Source: Amoebidium appalachense
Taxonomy: Eukaryota; Ichthyosporea
Direction: 5' to 3'
Length of the DNA stretch: 64,000 bases
Assembly (NCBI GenBank): GCA_963693365.1
Contig: CAVNZM010000006.1
Span: forward strand, 5,394,001 to 5,458,000
Every line of letters begins with the position of its first letter. The stretch's first letter is position 1. The translations under genes and the position numbers were made by a program. The notes below the pieces were generated by a model, which saw only the letters and a program-made list of their open reading frames with translations, was not told where the DNA came from and ran no database searches. Below, in pieces: positions 1 to 11,341 of the stretch.

Positions 1-197
1 ACCTCGTTGGTGCCCCGGATGCAGCGGTAGCGCATGAGCCCATCTGCGTCGGCAGTGGTCTCGTAGTAGAGGGGCAGGCCGGGGGGGTCCGACAGACAGC
101 CATTTTGGGCGTGTTCGAGCAGCGACTGTGGGGGCACAAGCAAACATCAGAGAGATGGGTGGGTGGTGGTGGTGGTAGTGTGTGTGTATGTGTGTGT

Positions 198-248
<51 letters not shown>

Positions 249-320
249 TGGGGTTGCTAAGGAAAAAAACGAGCAGGGAAAGGCAAAAAACAACTGGCTA
301 GGCAGCAAGGGCCGTGCGGG

Positions 321-398
<78 letters not shown>

Positions 399-402
399 AT
401 GT

Positions 403-433
<31 letters not shown>

Positions 434-974
434 AGGCTAGGGTGTGCGTGTGTGTGCAGATGAACCAAGGATGACAAATAAGCGAAGAATCTTTTCTGTG
501 GTGGTGGAGTTGTTGGGCGCCTGCAGGGGGGGGGGGGGGGGGGGGGATGTTGCCTCGAGTCTTTCAAAGCCATCCTTCTTGAACAGAGGCTTGCCATCCG
601 GTCCGGGCGGCACATCCTTGTAGGTGTTTTTGAACTCCACCAGCCGCGAGACCAGCGTGTATGGGTCGGGAATAACCCGCCGGATGCGCTCCATGAAGTA
701 GCTCAGGTCGCCGCCCTTGAGCTCGGTTTCAATGTCGATGCCCTTCTGCTCCAGCACCCCCTGTGAGGCAGGATGCCAATATTAATTTACTACGCACACT
801 GCAATTTGGGTTTGGTAGACTTTGATACCTGCCGTTATTGTAGGACCCCTCCCCTCCACCCCCCCCATCTTCTCCCCCAACACAAGTAAAAAATGCATGT
901 GGCTATTTCCCCCCACAACCCTACATTATTTCTCTCTAGGCATATGAATAACCCCCACTCTCCCTCCCCCCCCC

Positions 975-1014
<40 letters not shown>

Positions 1015-2062
1015 TGCCCCCCCCTCTCTCTGAGGCTCAGGCTCTCTCTCTTCCCTCAGAAGTTTTGTCGAAGGTGTGCATGGTTGTGGGTGGAATGGTG
1101 AGTGTGTGCTAACGAGTGTATGTGTGTGTGCGCGTCAGTCACGCATGTTGTTGTTGCCGTTTTTTTTATTTTTATTTTTTATTTTTTATTTTGGGGGGGG
1201 GGGGAGGGGGGGGGGGCACCTTCACATGTCCGTAATCCTCTTCATTCCACACAAATATTGCCTCGCTGAGTGCGCGTGCGTACTCAGCCCTGCGGGGGTG
1301 TGACTTGTACGTGCCGTCCGCCGTGTTTGCAATGGAGTGGAAGGCGTCATTCAGCACAGTCTGCCACACCACCTCCCCAGGCGGTGCCTGGCCCAACATG
1401 CCCTCTCTGGGAGCTGCCTCGGGTCCCCCTGGGGCTGCCTCAAGGCCCCCCGGGGCTGCCTGGGGGTCCTGGGGGGGTGCCTGTGGGCCGGCAAGGGGTT
1501 GCTGCTGCTCGGCAGGGGGAGGACTGGCAGGGGGAGGGGCTGGGTCAGGGACCACCGGCACCTCGGCACCTGGGTCCGGTGGGGGCTGAATGGGCCGTAG
1601 CCACTGCAGGTGCACCATCAGCTCAAAGGGCGGCGGGCCCAGCTCTCCCAGGGTCTTGCCCTTGTCGGGGCCAAAGGGCACCTGCATGGCCGGCGACAGC
1701 ACCTGATCCACCCGCACCACTGCATGCTTCTTGCCCACCTTCATGCCCCCCCAGCGCTCCGGCTGCACAGCCAGCACCACCCCGGTGGCTGCTGCAGCAT
1801 GTGGGCCCCGCCGGGGCACAATCTCAACCCCTTCACCGAGTGCCTTTGCATGAAGCCGCGCTGCATGTCATAGAGGGAAGCAAAAAACTCAGCCAAAAAG
1901 CCACAGCACCAACGTTTTTCTCTTCGCTCCACAAAAATCAAATGCATATTCCTTAGCAACCCCCTTCCCCCCCCCCCCCCCCCCCCCCTTCTCCCTCCCC
2001 CCCCCCCCCCCTCTCCCAGTGCCCAGCTTGTGTGGCACTTGCACGTGTTAACAGTGCTATAG

Positions 2063-2096
<34 letters not shown>

Positions 2097-3716
2097 ACCA
2101 CCACCACCACCACCACCAATCACCCCCTCCTTTGATAGCCACCCGACACCCAGCATAACACAACTGGAACACTGGCCCATGTGGTCAGCCACCCCCCCCC
2201 CCCCCCCCCCCCCCCCCCTCCCCCCCCTCCCCCTCCCCTCTCCTCTGGGGGGCCCACAATCTTTCTATATCTGGCATAAGCACATAAGCACTGGGGCAAA
2301 AAGCAGGTGGGATACACACCTGACAGGTTTGGCCTATCGACCACGGCCGAGTAGACCTGCAGGGACGCATATGCATCAAGGGCAGCGTAGGTGGCCTGCA
2401 CCTCTGATAGCGGCTCGTGCCAGTTGGAGCATCGAACAAGTGCCGGCTTGGGCAGCTTCTTGCCTATGACCTGGGCAGTGATGTCGGCCAAGCCCCGGGC
2501 CGCAGAGGTGATAGCTGCACGGGCATAGCAGAACCGGCCCAGCTCCAGATAGCTGGCCACAGGGGTGCCGTAGTCCTTGTTGAGGTGGGCCGAGTCCGTG
2601 CCGATCTGCTTGCCCACCTTGATGATGCTGGGGTCCCTAAGCAGCGCAATCAGCTCGTCCACCAGCCGCGCGGGCGGGCTGTGGTTGGGGCCCATGCGTG
2701 CCAAGTGGAAGATGTACACGGCCCGTGCGGTGGCAATCTGCAGCGTGCAAACCTTGGACCGCGCCTGGCCCACCCGATAGACCCACTCGCAGTCCAGCCC
2801 CACCACGCGGTGCTGCTGCCCCTCCAGGTCGGCACGAATGGCCGCTGTAGCCACCACCGCCCCCTGGCAGTCGGTGTACACCGGCTTAGGGTAGTTGGCC
2901 GGCAGCTCCAGCCCAGGCAGACCGTCCGTCACGCTTACCAGCGCAGCCTCGTTCAGACGGACGGGGCATTTTGGCCGGGCTAGGGTTGGAAACATGCGCT
3001 CAACAAACGCCCGGTCTTGGCAGCACCGATCTGTGTAGAAGAAGGCCGGGCCCTTGCTGTTGAGCGCCGCCGTGGTGGCAGAGATGCGCTGGATCACGGG
3101 CTCAATCTCCTGGTGGCTGCAGTCCCGTGTAAATACCTGCGCCCGGATCTCTGGGGTGCCGCACTGTGTGAGAGGGCATCTCCGAGCAGCCATGCATGTT
3201 CTAGCTTCCCTTACCACATGGCCCTTCACGAGACTTCAGTGCCCACACAATCCTTTCCCCCTCCCTCCCCCCAAACCCATGTGCCCACATACTTTCCCCT
3301 CCCTCTCCCCCAAAACCCTTCCCCCTCCTTCCCCCCAAACCCATGTGCCCACATACTTTCCCCAGGCCTCCCTTTCCCCCAAAATCTTCCCCCCCCCCCT
3401 CCCCCCTAAACCCATGTACCTACAATCCTTCCCCCTTCCTCCCCCTAAACCCTTGTGATCACAATCCTTTCCCCCTCTCTGCCTTCCCCCCAAACCCATG
3501 TGCCCACGATCCTTCCCCACTCCCCCTCCCCCCAAACCATGGGACAGCCCTCCATATGGCACCTACTGTCCCCCCCCCCCCCCCCCACCCCACCCCGGGC
3601 CTCTTGCCCTCTCTACCTTCAACCCCGACGGTGGTGTCTCTCCCCCCCCCCCCCCCCCCCCCCCCTGCATCCCTTGCAATCACTGGCCCCTACTCCCATT
3701 CTGCTTGGCAGAAGCT

Positions 3717-3778
<62 letters not shown>

Positions 3779-4011
3779 ATTCCCCGCCAAAAGAAAGCTC
3801 CACCCCAGCCCACCCCAATCTCTACCCAGCAAAAACACATACACACATATCTGGAGCTTCCTAGTTTTTGCTCGACAGGGCAAGAATTGTCCCCAAAACC
3901 CACATACTACAAACCTCTACTCACAGTGTGCCACCTCATTAAATGTGGAGCCTAAGAGATTTAAAGGCCCTAGAGGGGGGAGGGGGGGGGAGGGGGGGGG
4001 AGGGGGGGCGT

Positions 4012-4042
<31 letters not shown>

Positions 4043-4479
4043 GGGGGTGGGCGTGTGTGGGGGGGGGGGGAGGGGGGGGAAGGGGGCCTGGGGGAGAGTG
4101 GGGGGAGGGGGGAGAAGAGGAGGGACCACACACCGCCAAGCTCGTTTACACAAGTCCATAGGCCTCGGTACAGAGGCTCCCCATTGATGCCGGTGAGCTT
4201 CCCAATTTGGAAGGTGTGGTCGGCCTTGAGCACGTTGTTTACGGGCTTGAGCTGCGTGTCCAGGCTCTGGTACTTTGCCGTGCGGTCGCTGAACTCAGTA
4301 TACACGGCACTCAGGTATTTGCCTGAACCCCAAGTACTGTTAGAACTCCACCACCCTCCCATCAGGACCATCCCCCCCATTCCCTCTAGTCCCTCGTGTT
4401 CATCTCACCTCTCTGTATTTTCGTAAGTCTGTATGGCTTTTCCCATCTCAAAAACGCTACACACCCATCTCCGGCCGTT

Positions 4480-4523
<44 letters not shown>

Positions 4524-4710
4524 CCCCGCCTCCCGGCGCGCGCAAACCCTCCAAGTCATTGCACCAACTTTCACCTTCTTTCCCCTTTGTGCCCCATCTG
4601 CAGTTTGTCCCCTGCACGTCCGTTTGCCCTTCCCCCCACACCCTCCTGCCACTACTATAATAACCATTAAGTACCGCCACCAAGATCCAGTCTACCACCA
4701 TGTGCCCCCC

Positions 4711-4752
<42 letters not shown>

Positions 4753-4901
4753 CTCTCCACCTCCTTTCCCCCAACACACACAGACACACATGCGCACACC
4801 CACCATCTAATTTCAGGCATAACAGTTCTCCACGATTTCCCAAGCACACTCACTGGTACATGGACCGTTATGCTTTCACCCCTCTGATGATCCCTCTGCC
4901 C

Positions 4902-4937
<36 letters not shown>

Positions 4938-5023
4938 ACCACCACCACCACCACCACCACCACCATGACTGATTGCCACCACCACCACCTAATCCATCAC
5001 CATGTCCCCCTCCCCCTCCCCCC

Positions 5024-5054
<31 letters not shown>

Positions 5055-6446
5055 ACGGACCCACAAGTACACGCACACTCACAGGCGCACATCCACCACC
5101 ACACATCCACCACCACCATAATAGAAACTTATTGACCACACTTCCAAAACCCATTTCCAAGTCCCCCCCCCCCCCTAAAAAAAAAATAAAAAATAATAAA
5201 ACAAAACCCTACCAAGCCAACCCAAAAAATGCCCAAGCACGTGCATACAAAACAATGGGGACCATTTACACACCCAAAATGCAGTGCACACTTGCCTGAA
5301 GGCACATGTCCAGCGTAACCATTTTTGTCACCAAACGCCGAGAACTTAGCCGCCTGCTCCTCTGGGGGAAGTTCTGTCAGGCGCTGGTCGTGGGGGCGGA
5401 AATCGTTACGCTTTTTGAGTTCATACTTGGTCCAATGCAGCGCCCTCGAGTAATACAGGAGCCGCTGCTCGTCGTATCGCTGCTTGTGGAGCTCCGAGAG
5501 GAGGGTGGCAAAGGCGTTTGGGCCCACACCTTTGTCTGCCAGTGCACGCAACAATGTTACCACCTTTAGGTCGAGCCCACTGCGGTGGCTAAGGTAGGCC
5601 GGAAACTGATCACGCATGAAGAGTGGAAGGCGTTTAATTGTCTGGGGGTTTGTGCCGGCAAAGTTTTTTTTGCATGTGTCACAAAAGTACCGGGCCGTGA
5701 TAATGTAGTAGCAGCTGTCAAAGTCGATAACACGCCGTCCTACGGGGTTGCTCATGAACCCATTGCGAGAAGTACGGTGTGGGTTGGGGTGGTTGTGGGG
5801 GTCCACGTAGTGATCATCGAAGGGGCACGGCACCATGAAACCGGGAGACAACCTTTCCGGAAGCCAGGCAAAACATCTGGGTTTGTAGAAAGGCGCTGGA
5901 TCGCCCCCAAATTTAAAGCCTATAATGGGAGGTGGAAGATGCCACCCCACAGGCGTCTTCTCATCTTTGAGACTCTCTTTCACTGTGTGCAGGTGCGACT
6001 TGATTGTTTCGCCCGCCGCGTCAGAAAACTCCTCTCCACCGTCATCCCCGTCCGTATTATCTTCTCCCTCTTCCTCCCCTTCATCCTCGTCTACCCGGTA
6101 CGCATCTGCTGCTGCATTTAGCAAAGGTTCCTCGTCGGGTTGCACCTGTATGTCTGGTGGGTGTGGAGCAGGGGCCCGATCCATTTCTCTTGGTAACGAA
6201 TGGACGCTACCTGCCTCAACTACACGGGCCCTTATGTCGGCGGCCTTAGATAGAGGGGGCTGTTCGGGTTGTACGTTTACGTTTAGTTCCTGCAAAACAG
6301 CTTTGTTTGCCGTCCCAAAACCTGCAAAGTTCGCTAAAGGCTGAACAAATGCAGCATCTTTTTTTTTTGCGCCCAGCTCCCTCCCTAGCTCCGCCTGTTT
6401 TATGCCCAGGGCGCTGTGTTGTGCCCTTAGGGCAGCCTGGCTTCAT
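1..6446 (-). CDS. Mobile-element protein: AT-hook-like N-terminus, DUF6729/DDE-like region, WRN-type 3'-5' exonuclease (copy 1, 3' end off window)
   Basis: Exons on the minus strand by splice sites and matching phases: 6446-5296, 4322-4134, 3150-2320, 1860-1220, 760-554, 125-<1. The start is the ATG at 6446 (MKPGCPKGTTQRPGHKTGG), a basic glycine-rich N-terminus ending in GAGRKKK. Exon 1 holds a Cys-containing DUF6729-type region (CPFDDHYVDPHNH, CDTCKKNFAGT). Exons 2-3 carry LKADHTFQIGK and FFYTDRCCQDRAF, which look like the first two acidic positions of a DDE/RNase H-like core. A complete DEDDy exonuclease follows: GLDCEW (Exo I), GTDSAHLNKD (Exo II), YAALDAYASL (Exo III). Exons 4-6 match the family's C-terminal region (LNDAFHSI, EEDYGHVK, SDPPGLPLYY). 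Introns 1 and 5 have GC donors. Exon 1 has a 10-A run at 6359-6368 that breaks the frame; nine A would keep it open. The DUF6729 assignment is from memory of the family; its role as a transposase is inference. Confidence 0.75.
3240..3545. repeat. Minisatellite, unit about 40-45 bp, in intron 2 of element copy 1
   Basis: About seven diverged units built on AACCCATGTGCCCACA followed by a C/T-rich stretch. The same array, in reverse orientation, occurs in copy 2 near 14375-14612, so it predates the duplication. Confidence 0.7.
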
Positions 6447-6593
6447 TTTAAACACTTGGGGCCTGGCCCCCTGCCCCCCTAGTGCGACTACGTTACCGCA
6501 AACATTCCCGTATTCCAGTGTGCTCGGCAATGCTGCTCATGGCCTTCCCGGACTGGTTGTGACCAGTAAAGAGCGCGCCAATTCCTGACCGCC
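3255..6593 (-). repeat. Left arm of a 3.4 kb inverted repeat (element copy 1)
   Basis: The reverse complement matches 11203-14612, including exons 1 and 2, intron 1 with its microsatellites, and most of intron 2. At the inner end the two arms share about 11 bp (cggcggtcagg) just before they diverge, which marks the 5' border of the element. No terminal inverted repeat can be judged because the other end of copy 1 is outside the window. Confidence 0.85.
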
Positions 6594-7756
6594 GCCTACA
6601 GCAGTGTATGATCTGTTATCCATATTCGGCAAAAGGGGTCTTGCCCAACCAATGGCTTGAATCCTTGTAACTTTGCTTTATCCATATAAGGTTAGCTGAA
6701 CACCCCCCCCTCCAATCATACCCCCCCTTCTCTCTAGTAGTAGCTCCTGGCAGACGGAAGACGGTCACGAACGAACAACCAAGCCTTGCATGCGCAATCG
6801 CAAGGCCGTTATTCCAGTCGGTCATCGCAGTTATCCCCAAATATGTCTGGAATGCATGTTTATTATCTTTGAGAGAAACGATTGGATAACTGGATCTGTA
6901 AATATGTTACGTGATTTTGTCCAGTCATTTCATTGTGGATGAGTAAATATCAGAGGTTCGGCCCATCATTGGAGTGACAAGCAAGCGTGGTTGTTATGCT
7001 ATATGCAAAGCACTTGAAAAACTTTCATTCAACTTGACTATTGAACTTTTTGGTCTGTATTTTCTCCTGTGGCACCTCGCTACTTCCTAGACACACCTGG
7101 TTTGGGCTGAGTCAGACTGTAGTCAGCGACTCAGCCGCGTGTGCGAATCGTCGATTCGTTTGACAGGAGCCAATAGAAAATTATTTATTGTTTTCTATTG
7201 TCACCGTGCAGCAGACCATTTAACCCCCTACACTCAGCCCTGTAGATTGGAGTTTAACAATTTGTTCTATCGTGAGATGTTTATTTGTTTCTATTATGTA
7301 GTATTATTTACCCATAACAAAAGTTAGTAGCTTGAGAGTACAACTTTATTTATGTTATGTTATTTATTCGAAAATTAATATGGTCTATTATGTCTTTTTT
7401 AACAAGATTATCCAGATGAGTAGGATTTTAGTACCTAAATTGCTGATGCATATTTTCAAGATGTGAAGTTAAGCCCATGGGTTTAGAGGTCAGCAGTCAC
7501 CAACAGGGCCAAGGCACAAGGCTGTTGGTGCCCGCCACTGGAGGCGTACACATATGCACGGCCGACACTTCCCTGACACGTCGAAGCCTTTGAAAAAACA
7601 ATTAGTTTTCGAATACCAAGCACTGAATAATTACACACTTCCCTCTTCACCACGAGTACCCACCCATTTCCTTCTTTCCTTCCTTTAGTTAAAGCTTCAC
7701 CGTGCAACCTCTCACTTGAAACACAAAAAAAAAACACAACTCTCCCTACCTCAAAA
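6594..7756. other. Non-coding spacer between element copy 1 and the Cys-rich gene
   Basis: Moderately AT-rich, non-repetitive sequence. I see no credible reading frame, no tRNA and no clear TATA box. The promoter of the secreted-protein gene at 7757 presumably lies in its right part. Confidence 0.5.
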
Positions 7757-8590
7757 ATGAAGACAGCATTTCTTTTCACACTAGCCGGCCTGGTCGGGGT
7801 TTCCGAGGCATACGTTGCGGCCCAGCGCGGCGGTCTCCATAGAGGATACCAGGGCCCCGGTGCACCTAACGGGATATATGCAGTGAAATACGGTGGGGTG
7901 AAAGTCCTTTCCTGCCCTGAAGCAATAGTCAAGTATTGCCCGGGGGTGTGCGGTGAGGGCACGAACATTGCCCAAGACGTTTTGAACGACGTGGGGGGTC
8001 TTGCCTGTCTCTCATGCGTCACGAGCCACCTGGATGTGCTTCTTGCAGAGGGGTGTGACAAGCTGGCATGCATTAAAGCTAAGGAGAACATGTGCCGTGC
8101 GTGCCAACGCAACGCTGATGGCAGCGTGGTGAACGAAAAGGAGTGCAGGAGGTGTGTCATTGCGAACGCGCGCGACCTGGAGCAGGCAGGGTGCACTTCC
8201 CTCTCGCAAATCATCTGCAAGAAGGTGATCAGCGAGACATGCCCGTCATGCCCCAAGGGTAAGGATTGCAGTGAGTGCTTTAAGATTCACGAGCCCGAGC
8301 TGCCCGAAGGCTGCACCATGGCCTCCCTGGGTATTAAAGATACCGTTGTAGAGGTGCAGTCTAAGGAGTCGGACGTCCCCGTCGTTATGCAAAAGGTCGA
8401 GAAACCCATCTTCGCGGCTAGCGATATGCCCGAGGCGGACTTGATCCCTGAGGCTTATATTCCCCCCCGTGCTCCCTCTGCACCTGTGGGCGAGCGTATT
8501 CCTTTGCCTACACTCTTGCAGCAGTTGGTTTCCAGCGCCATCGAGGCCAGCCCTACACCCACCCAGGAGCCCGCCCCAACCACCGCATAG
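7757..8590 (+). CDS. Secreted cysteine-rich protein with three C-x2-C-x11/12-C modules
   Basis: Intronless frame of 277 residues from a true ATG. Residues 1-18 (MKTAFLFTLAGLVGVSEA) form a typical signal peptide. The next part holds 18 cysteines between residues 53 and 186. A spacing recurs three times: C84-x2-C87-x12-C100, C130-x2-C133-x12-C146 and C171-x2-C174-x11-C186; the first two are followed by further cysteines and a CxxC pair (113/116, 162/165). The last 85 residues are Pro/Thr/Glu-rich with no cysteine, like a flexible tail. An AATAAA lies about 100 nt past the stop. Codon use is balanced and there is no simple repeat in the frame, unlike the surroundings. I do not recognise the family. 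An extracellular or lumenal disulphide-bonded protein is inferred. It sits between the two arms of the inverted repeat. Confidence 0.8.
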   Translation: MKTAFLFTLAGLVGVSEAYVAAQRGGLHRGYQGPGAPNGIYAVKYGGVKVLSCPEAIVKYCPGVCGEGTNIAQDVLNDVGGLACLSCVTSHLDVLLAEGCDKLACIKAKENMCRACQRNADGSVVNEKECRRCVIANARDLEQAGCTSLSQIICKKVISETCPSCPKGKDCSECFKIHEPELPEGCTMASLGIKDTVVEVQSKESDVPVVMQKVEKPIFAASDMPEADLIPEAYIPPRAPSAPVGERIPLPTLLQQLVSSAIEASPTPTQEPAPTTA

Positions 8591-8689
8591 ACCGAGTGAT
8601 GTTTCGATTCGTCCTTTCTGAGCTTCGTTTGAATACACACGTGTGCACGCATTGCATGGCTTTACCGAGGTGCATATGAGAGTTTATGA

Positions 8690-8695
8690 AATAAA
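8690..8695 (+). promoter_or_regulatory. Poly(A) signal AATAAA of the Cys-rich gene
   Basis: Canonical hexamer about 100 nt downstream of the stop codon at 8590. Confidence 0.5.
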
Positions 8696-8699
8696 CAAG

Positions 8700-9245
8700 T
8701 CTAACACTCTAACTGAATACATAAAATTACACTTGATCATGCACACACACACGGATTGCACGGCTTTCGAGATAGGGGCAAACCTGCGAATCTTGAGAGC
8801 CCTGTAAATCGTGAGAAACTTATGATCCCATACTAGGTTATTTTCTTTTTTTGTGCGTTTTTTCTCATTGGTTTTGTTTGAATATGGGCGGGGAAATGGG
8901 TGGGGCGGTTACTGGCACTCAGGCCTGCAACGGCAAAAAAAAAAACGGCGCTTCTCCGATACCCAGAACGTGAAATGTGAGCTCTCAAGAGCTGCGGGCC
9001 AAAACCCTTCGGACATGTTTTCTACATAATAAACGGGCACAGACCACTTTCTTTTCAACTAAATAAGTGTTTCTGAGTAGCTTGGGCCTTTGTTTGGGTG
9101 TAATTGTGTAGGGGTAGGTAGCTGGTGTGAGCACGTGATGCTCGGGGTAGCATTGGCCTTCATTACTGACCACAACACTAGCATAGTACAGCACTGTTGT
9201 AACTGCGTGTCAGAAAATGGCAAAGGCTCCCAAAAAGGCAAGCAT
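8700..9245. other. Non-coding spacer upstream of the broken transposase
   Basis: Non-repetitive sequence. I looked for a terminal inverted repeat shared with 11080-11200 that would border the pogo-like element and found none by eye. Confidence 0.4.
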
Positions 9246-10782
9246 ATGCCTAAGCTTCGCAAAAAAGGGCCCACTCGCAGTGCACCTAGTGTAATAAAGC
9301 AGGTTTACAAGTACGGACCCAAGTATAATCCCATGTTCATGGAACAGGCAACTAGACAGCAAAAGAAGAGAAGCTCAGTCAAGCAACGGGTTGCCGAAGT
9401 AGCTGCAACCACTGGCATTTCCGTTGCAACCCTATACAGACACAAAAAAGACCCTGAGTATGGAAACAAGAAACCGGGCCCTAAGCCCATTATGACACTG
9501 AGATGAGGAGATTGGCCTTGCTAGTGGGCTGGTGTTCCTGGCTGGGAGGGGGTTGGGGGTTTCTCGTGCTGAAGTTCTCAGGTCTGCACGGGACATTGCT
9601 GAGCGTAACGGCAAAAAATTCAATACAGCAGACGGGCTTCCGGGTGAGGGGTGGTTCAATTTGTTCGAACGCCGTGCCAAACAGCACGGTTACAACCTCA
9701 ATTTCCGCAAACCAAACGAACTTTCGAAAGCGCGCGTTTCCGCATTCACGGAGGAGAAGATGAATTCGTGGTTTGATATGGTGGAGGAACTGGTGGAAGA
9801 AAAGCAGATAAACGTAGAGAAGAATCTGTTCAATGACGACGAGAAACAACTGCGCATAACCAACGTGCGTGCGGGTCAGAAACTTCTCACGGTCACAGAC
9901 ATGAAAAACATACAAAGTCGGCTATGGTTTTGCGGAGCAAGACTGGCAACTATCCATCATTCCTACTATTGTTGCGTCCGGTGACGCCCTCCCACCCACC
10001 ATTGTAGTGCCCTCGAGTCTCATGTCAGAGGAAATGGAAACGGCCGTTAAGTATATCCACCCAGACGCGTTGCTAGCCTACTCTGATGACGGTTGGAGCA
10101 TCAGCACAATATACCTCGAGCACACCTGGCGACACCCGAATTGGAGGCAGAAGTCTTTGCCCTCAAAACAGCAAGACAGCGGTTCGGTACAGTGCACAAC
10201 ATTCGTCCCGAGCAGGCAGGCACCCTCCCCACCCAACCCCCCGCGCAAACAGCCGACCCCACCAGCACGCCCCAGCAAACACCACCACACGGTCGAGCAC
10301 CACTCGCAGAACGCAACCCAAACAGCAACGCCACGATAGTGCGAAAACGGAAAAAGCAACAGTGCATGATCGGAACAAGCGAGCAGCACTTGGACGGCAG
10401 AAGGGAGAAGGAACGTGTTGTGGCGGAGGAGAAGCAGAAGAAGGAGGAACGGGCAAAGGCAGCGGAGGAAAGAAAGAAGCAAAAGGCCTTAGTGGCACTG
10501 GTTATCGGTCCCTGCCAGGCAAACAAGCAGTCGGGGGAACTTTGTGGCCTCAAAGCCATGCCAAGCCACGAACACGGAGGGGTGCGACTGTGCAAGCGGC
10601 ACCTAAAGACACGGAACAAGGGGTTGGAGAACACAAGCGCCGCAGCGAAACCGAACAACACCACCAATGATGCGGAGCAGGATGTTAGCGAAAGCGAGTA
10701 CGCACAGGAGGGCGAGGGGAACAGAGCGCAAAGGAGGAGTGGGAGGAGAGATACAGGGGGAGGAGCATGTGGGAAGATGTAG
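9246..10782 (+). pseudogene. Pogo/CENP-B-like DDE transposase, frameshifted and internally deleted
   Basis: From an ATG at 9246: a basic helix-turn-helix region (VAEVAATTGISVATLYRHKK), then after a one-base frameshift near 9500 the second DNA-binding region typical of pogo/CENP-B proteins (EEIGLASGLVFLAGRGLGVS, EGWFNLFERR). The catalytic part starts with FNDDEKQLRI and, in another frame, IIPTIVASGDALPPTIVV and SDDGWSISTIYLEH. The segment that should hold the second and third acidic residues is missing: the text jumps to a lysine/glutamate-rich C-terminus with a Cys/His cluster (GPCQANKQSGELCG, CKRHL). Frames change near 9500, 9910 and 10125, so no functional enzyme is made. An AATAAA follows at 10869. 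The family call is by recognition and the deletion call is by comparison with the usual order of pogo motifs. Confidence 0.7.
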
Positions 10783-10811
10783 GGGAAGAAGGTGAAGGAA
10801 GGGGGAGTGAC

Positions 10812-11081
10812 ACGGAGGATGATGTGATGCCCACGAGCGACTATGGGGCTGCCGTTTGATTGTTTAAAAATAAAGAGTTCCTTTTGACGCAGAACAGCTT
10901 CATATTCCGCAGTTGTGACGTTTGCGTAGTATATGTGTGCTGTATCCTCCCAGATGGTAAGCAGGACTTCCAAGTGAGGATAGTGCTTGATTTTCAGTAA
11001 CTGCGCATCATCCTTGTACTCTATGTCAACCATGTCGCTTGTGTCAAGCCGGGGCACAAGAATAATGTCGGCAAATGCCAT
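10812..11081 (-). CDS. Small ORF with a KTSC-like domain
   Basis: True ATG at 11081. The first 90 or so residues read like a compact beta-rich domain: MVDIEYKDDAQLLKIKH, then LEVLLTIWEDTAHIYYANV and TAEYEAVLRQ. The order 'hydrophobic strand, aromatic-rich strand, NV, YE-x2-L' is that of KTSC-type domains. The open frame runs on to 10101, but that extension is antisense to the broken transposase and has its composition, so I count only the first part as supported. It is convergent with the pogo-like remnant and may be a second gene of that element or an unrelated gene. The true C-terminus is unknown. Confidence 0.45.
10869..10874 (+). promoter_or_regulatory. Poly(A) signal AATAAA after the pogo-like remnant
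   Basis: Hexamer about 90 nt past the last in-frame stop of the transposase remnant. Confidence 0.4.
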
Positions 11082-11341
11082 TTTACTTGTCCTTGTGTAT
11101 GTTTGGCCTCGAAGCCTCGGAGTTTTAGTGACCGTAAAAAGAGCTAGGAGAAAGTGGGAGAATAGATAGTGTGGGCACTTCGACGGGACGGGACGGCGGT
11201 CAGGAATTGGCGCGCTCTTTACTGGTCACAACCAGTCCGGCAAGGCCATGAGCAGCATTGCCAAGTACACTGGAATACGGGAACGTTTGCGGTAACGTAG
11301 TCGCACTAGGGGGGCAGGGGGCCAGGCCCCAAGTGTTTAAA

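Noticed and set aside
3459-4190. Glycine-only and proline-only 'collagen-like' frames around poly-G/poly-C runs
   Set aside because: Homopolymer translations in introns. Both strands and several frames are open at once.
6616-6840. 74-residue minus-strand frame upstream of element copy 1
   Set aside because: No domain, no homologous frame beside copy 2, and no splice or start support.
10101-10811. Extension of the KTSC-like ORF to 326 residues
   Set aside because: Antisense to the transposase remnant, low-complexity Phe/Ser/Leu-rich, no domain; likely accidental openness.
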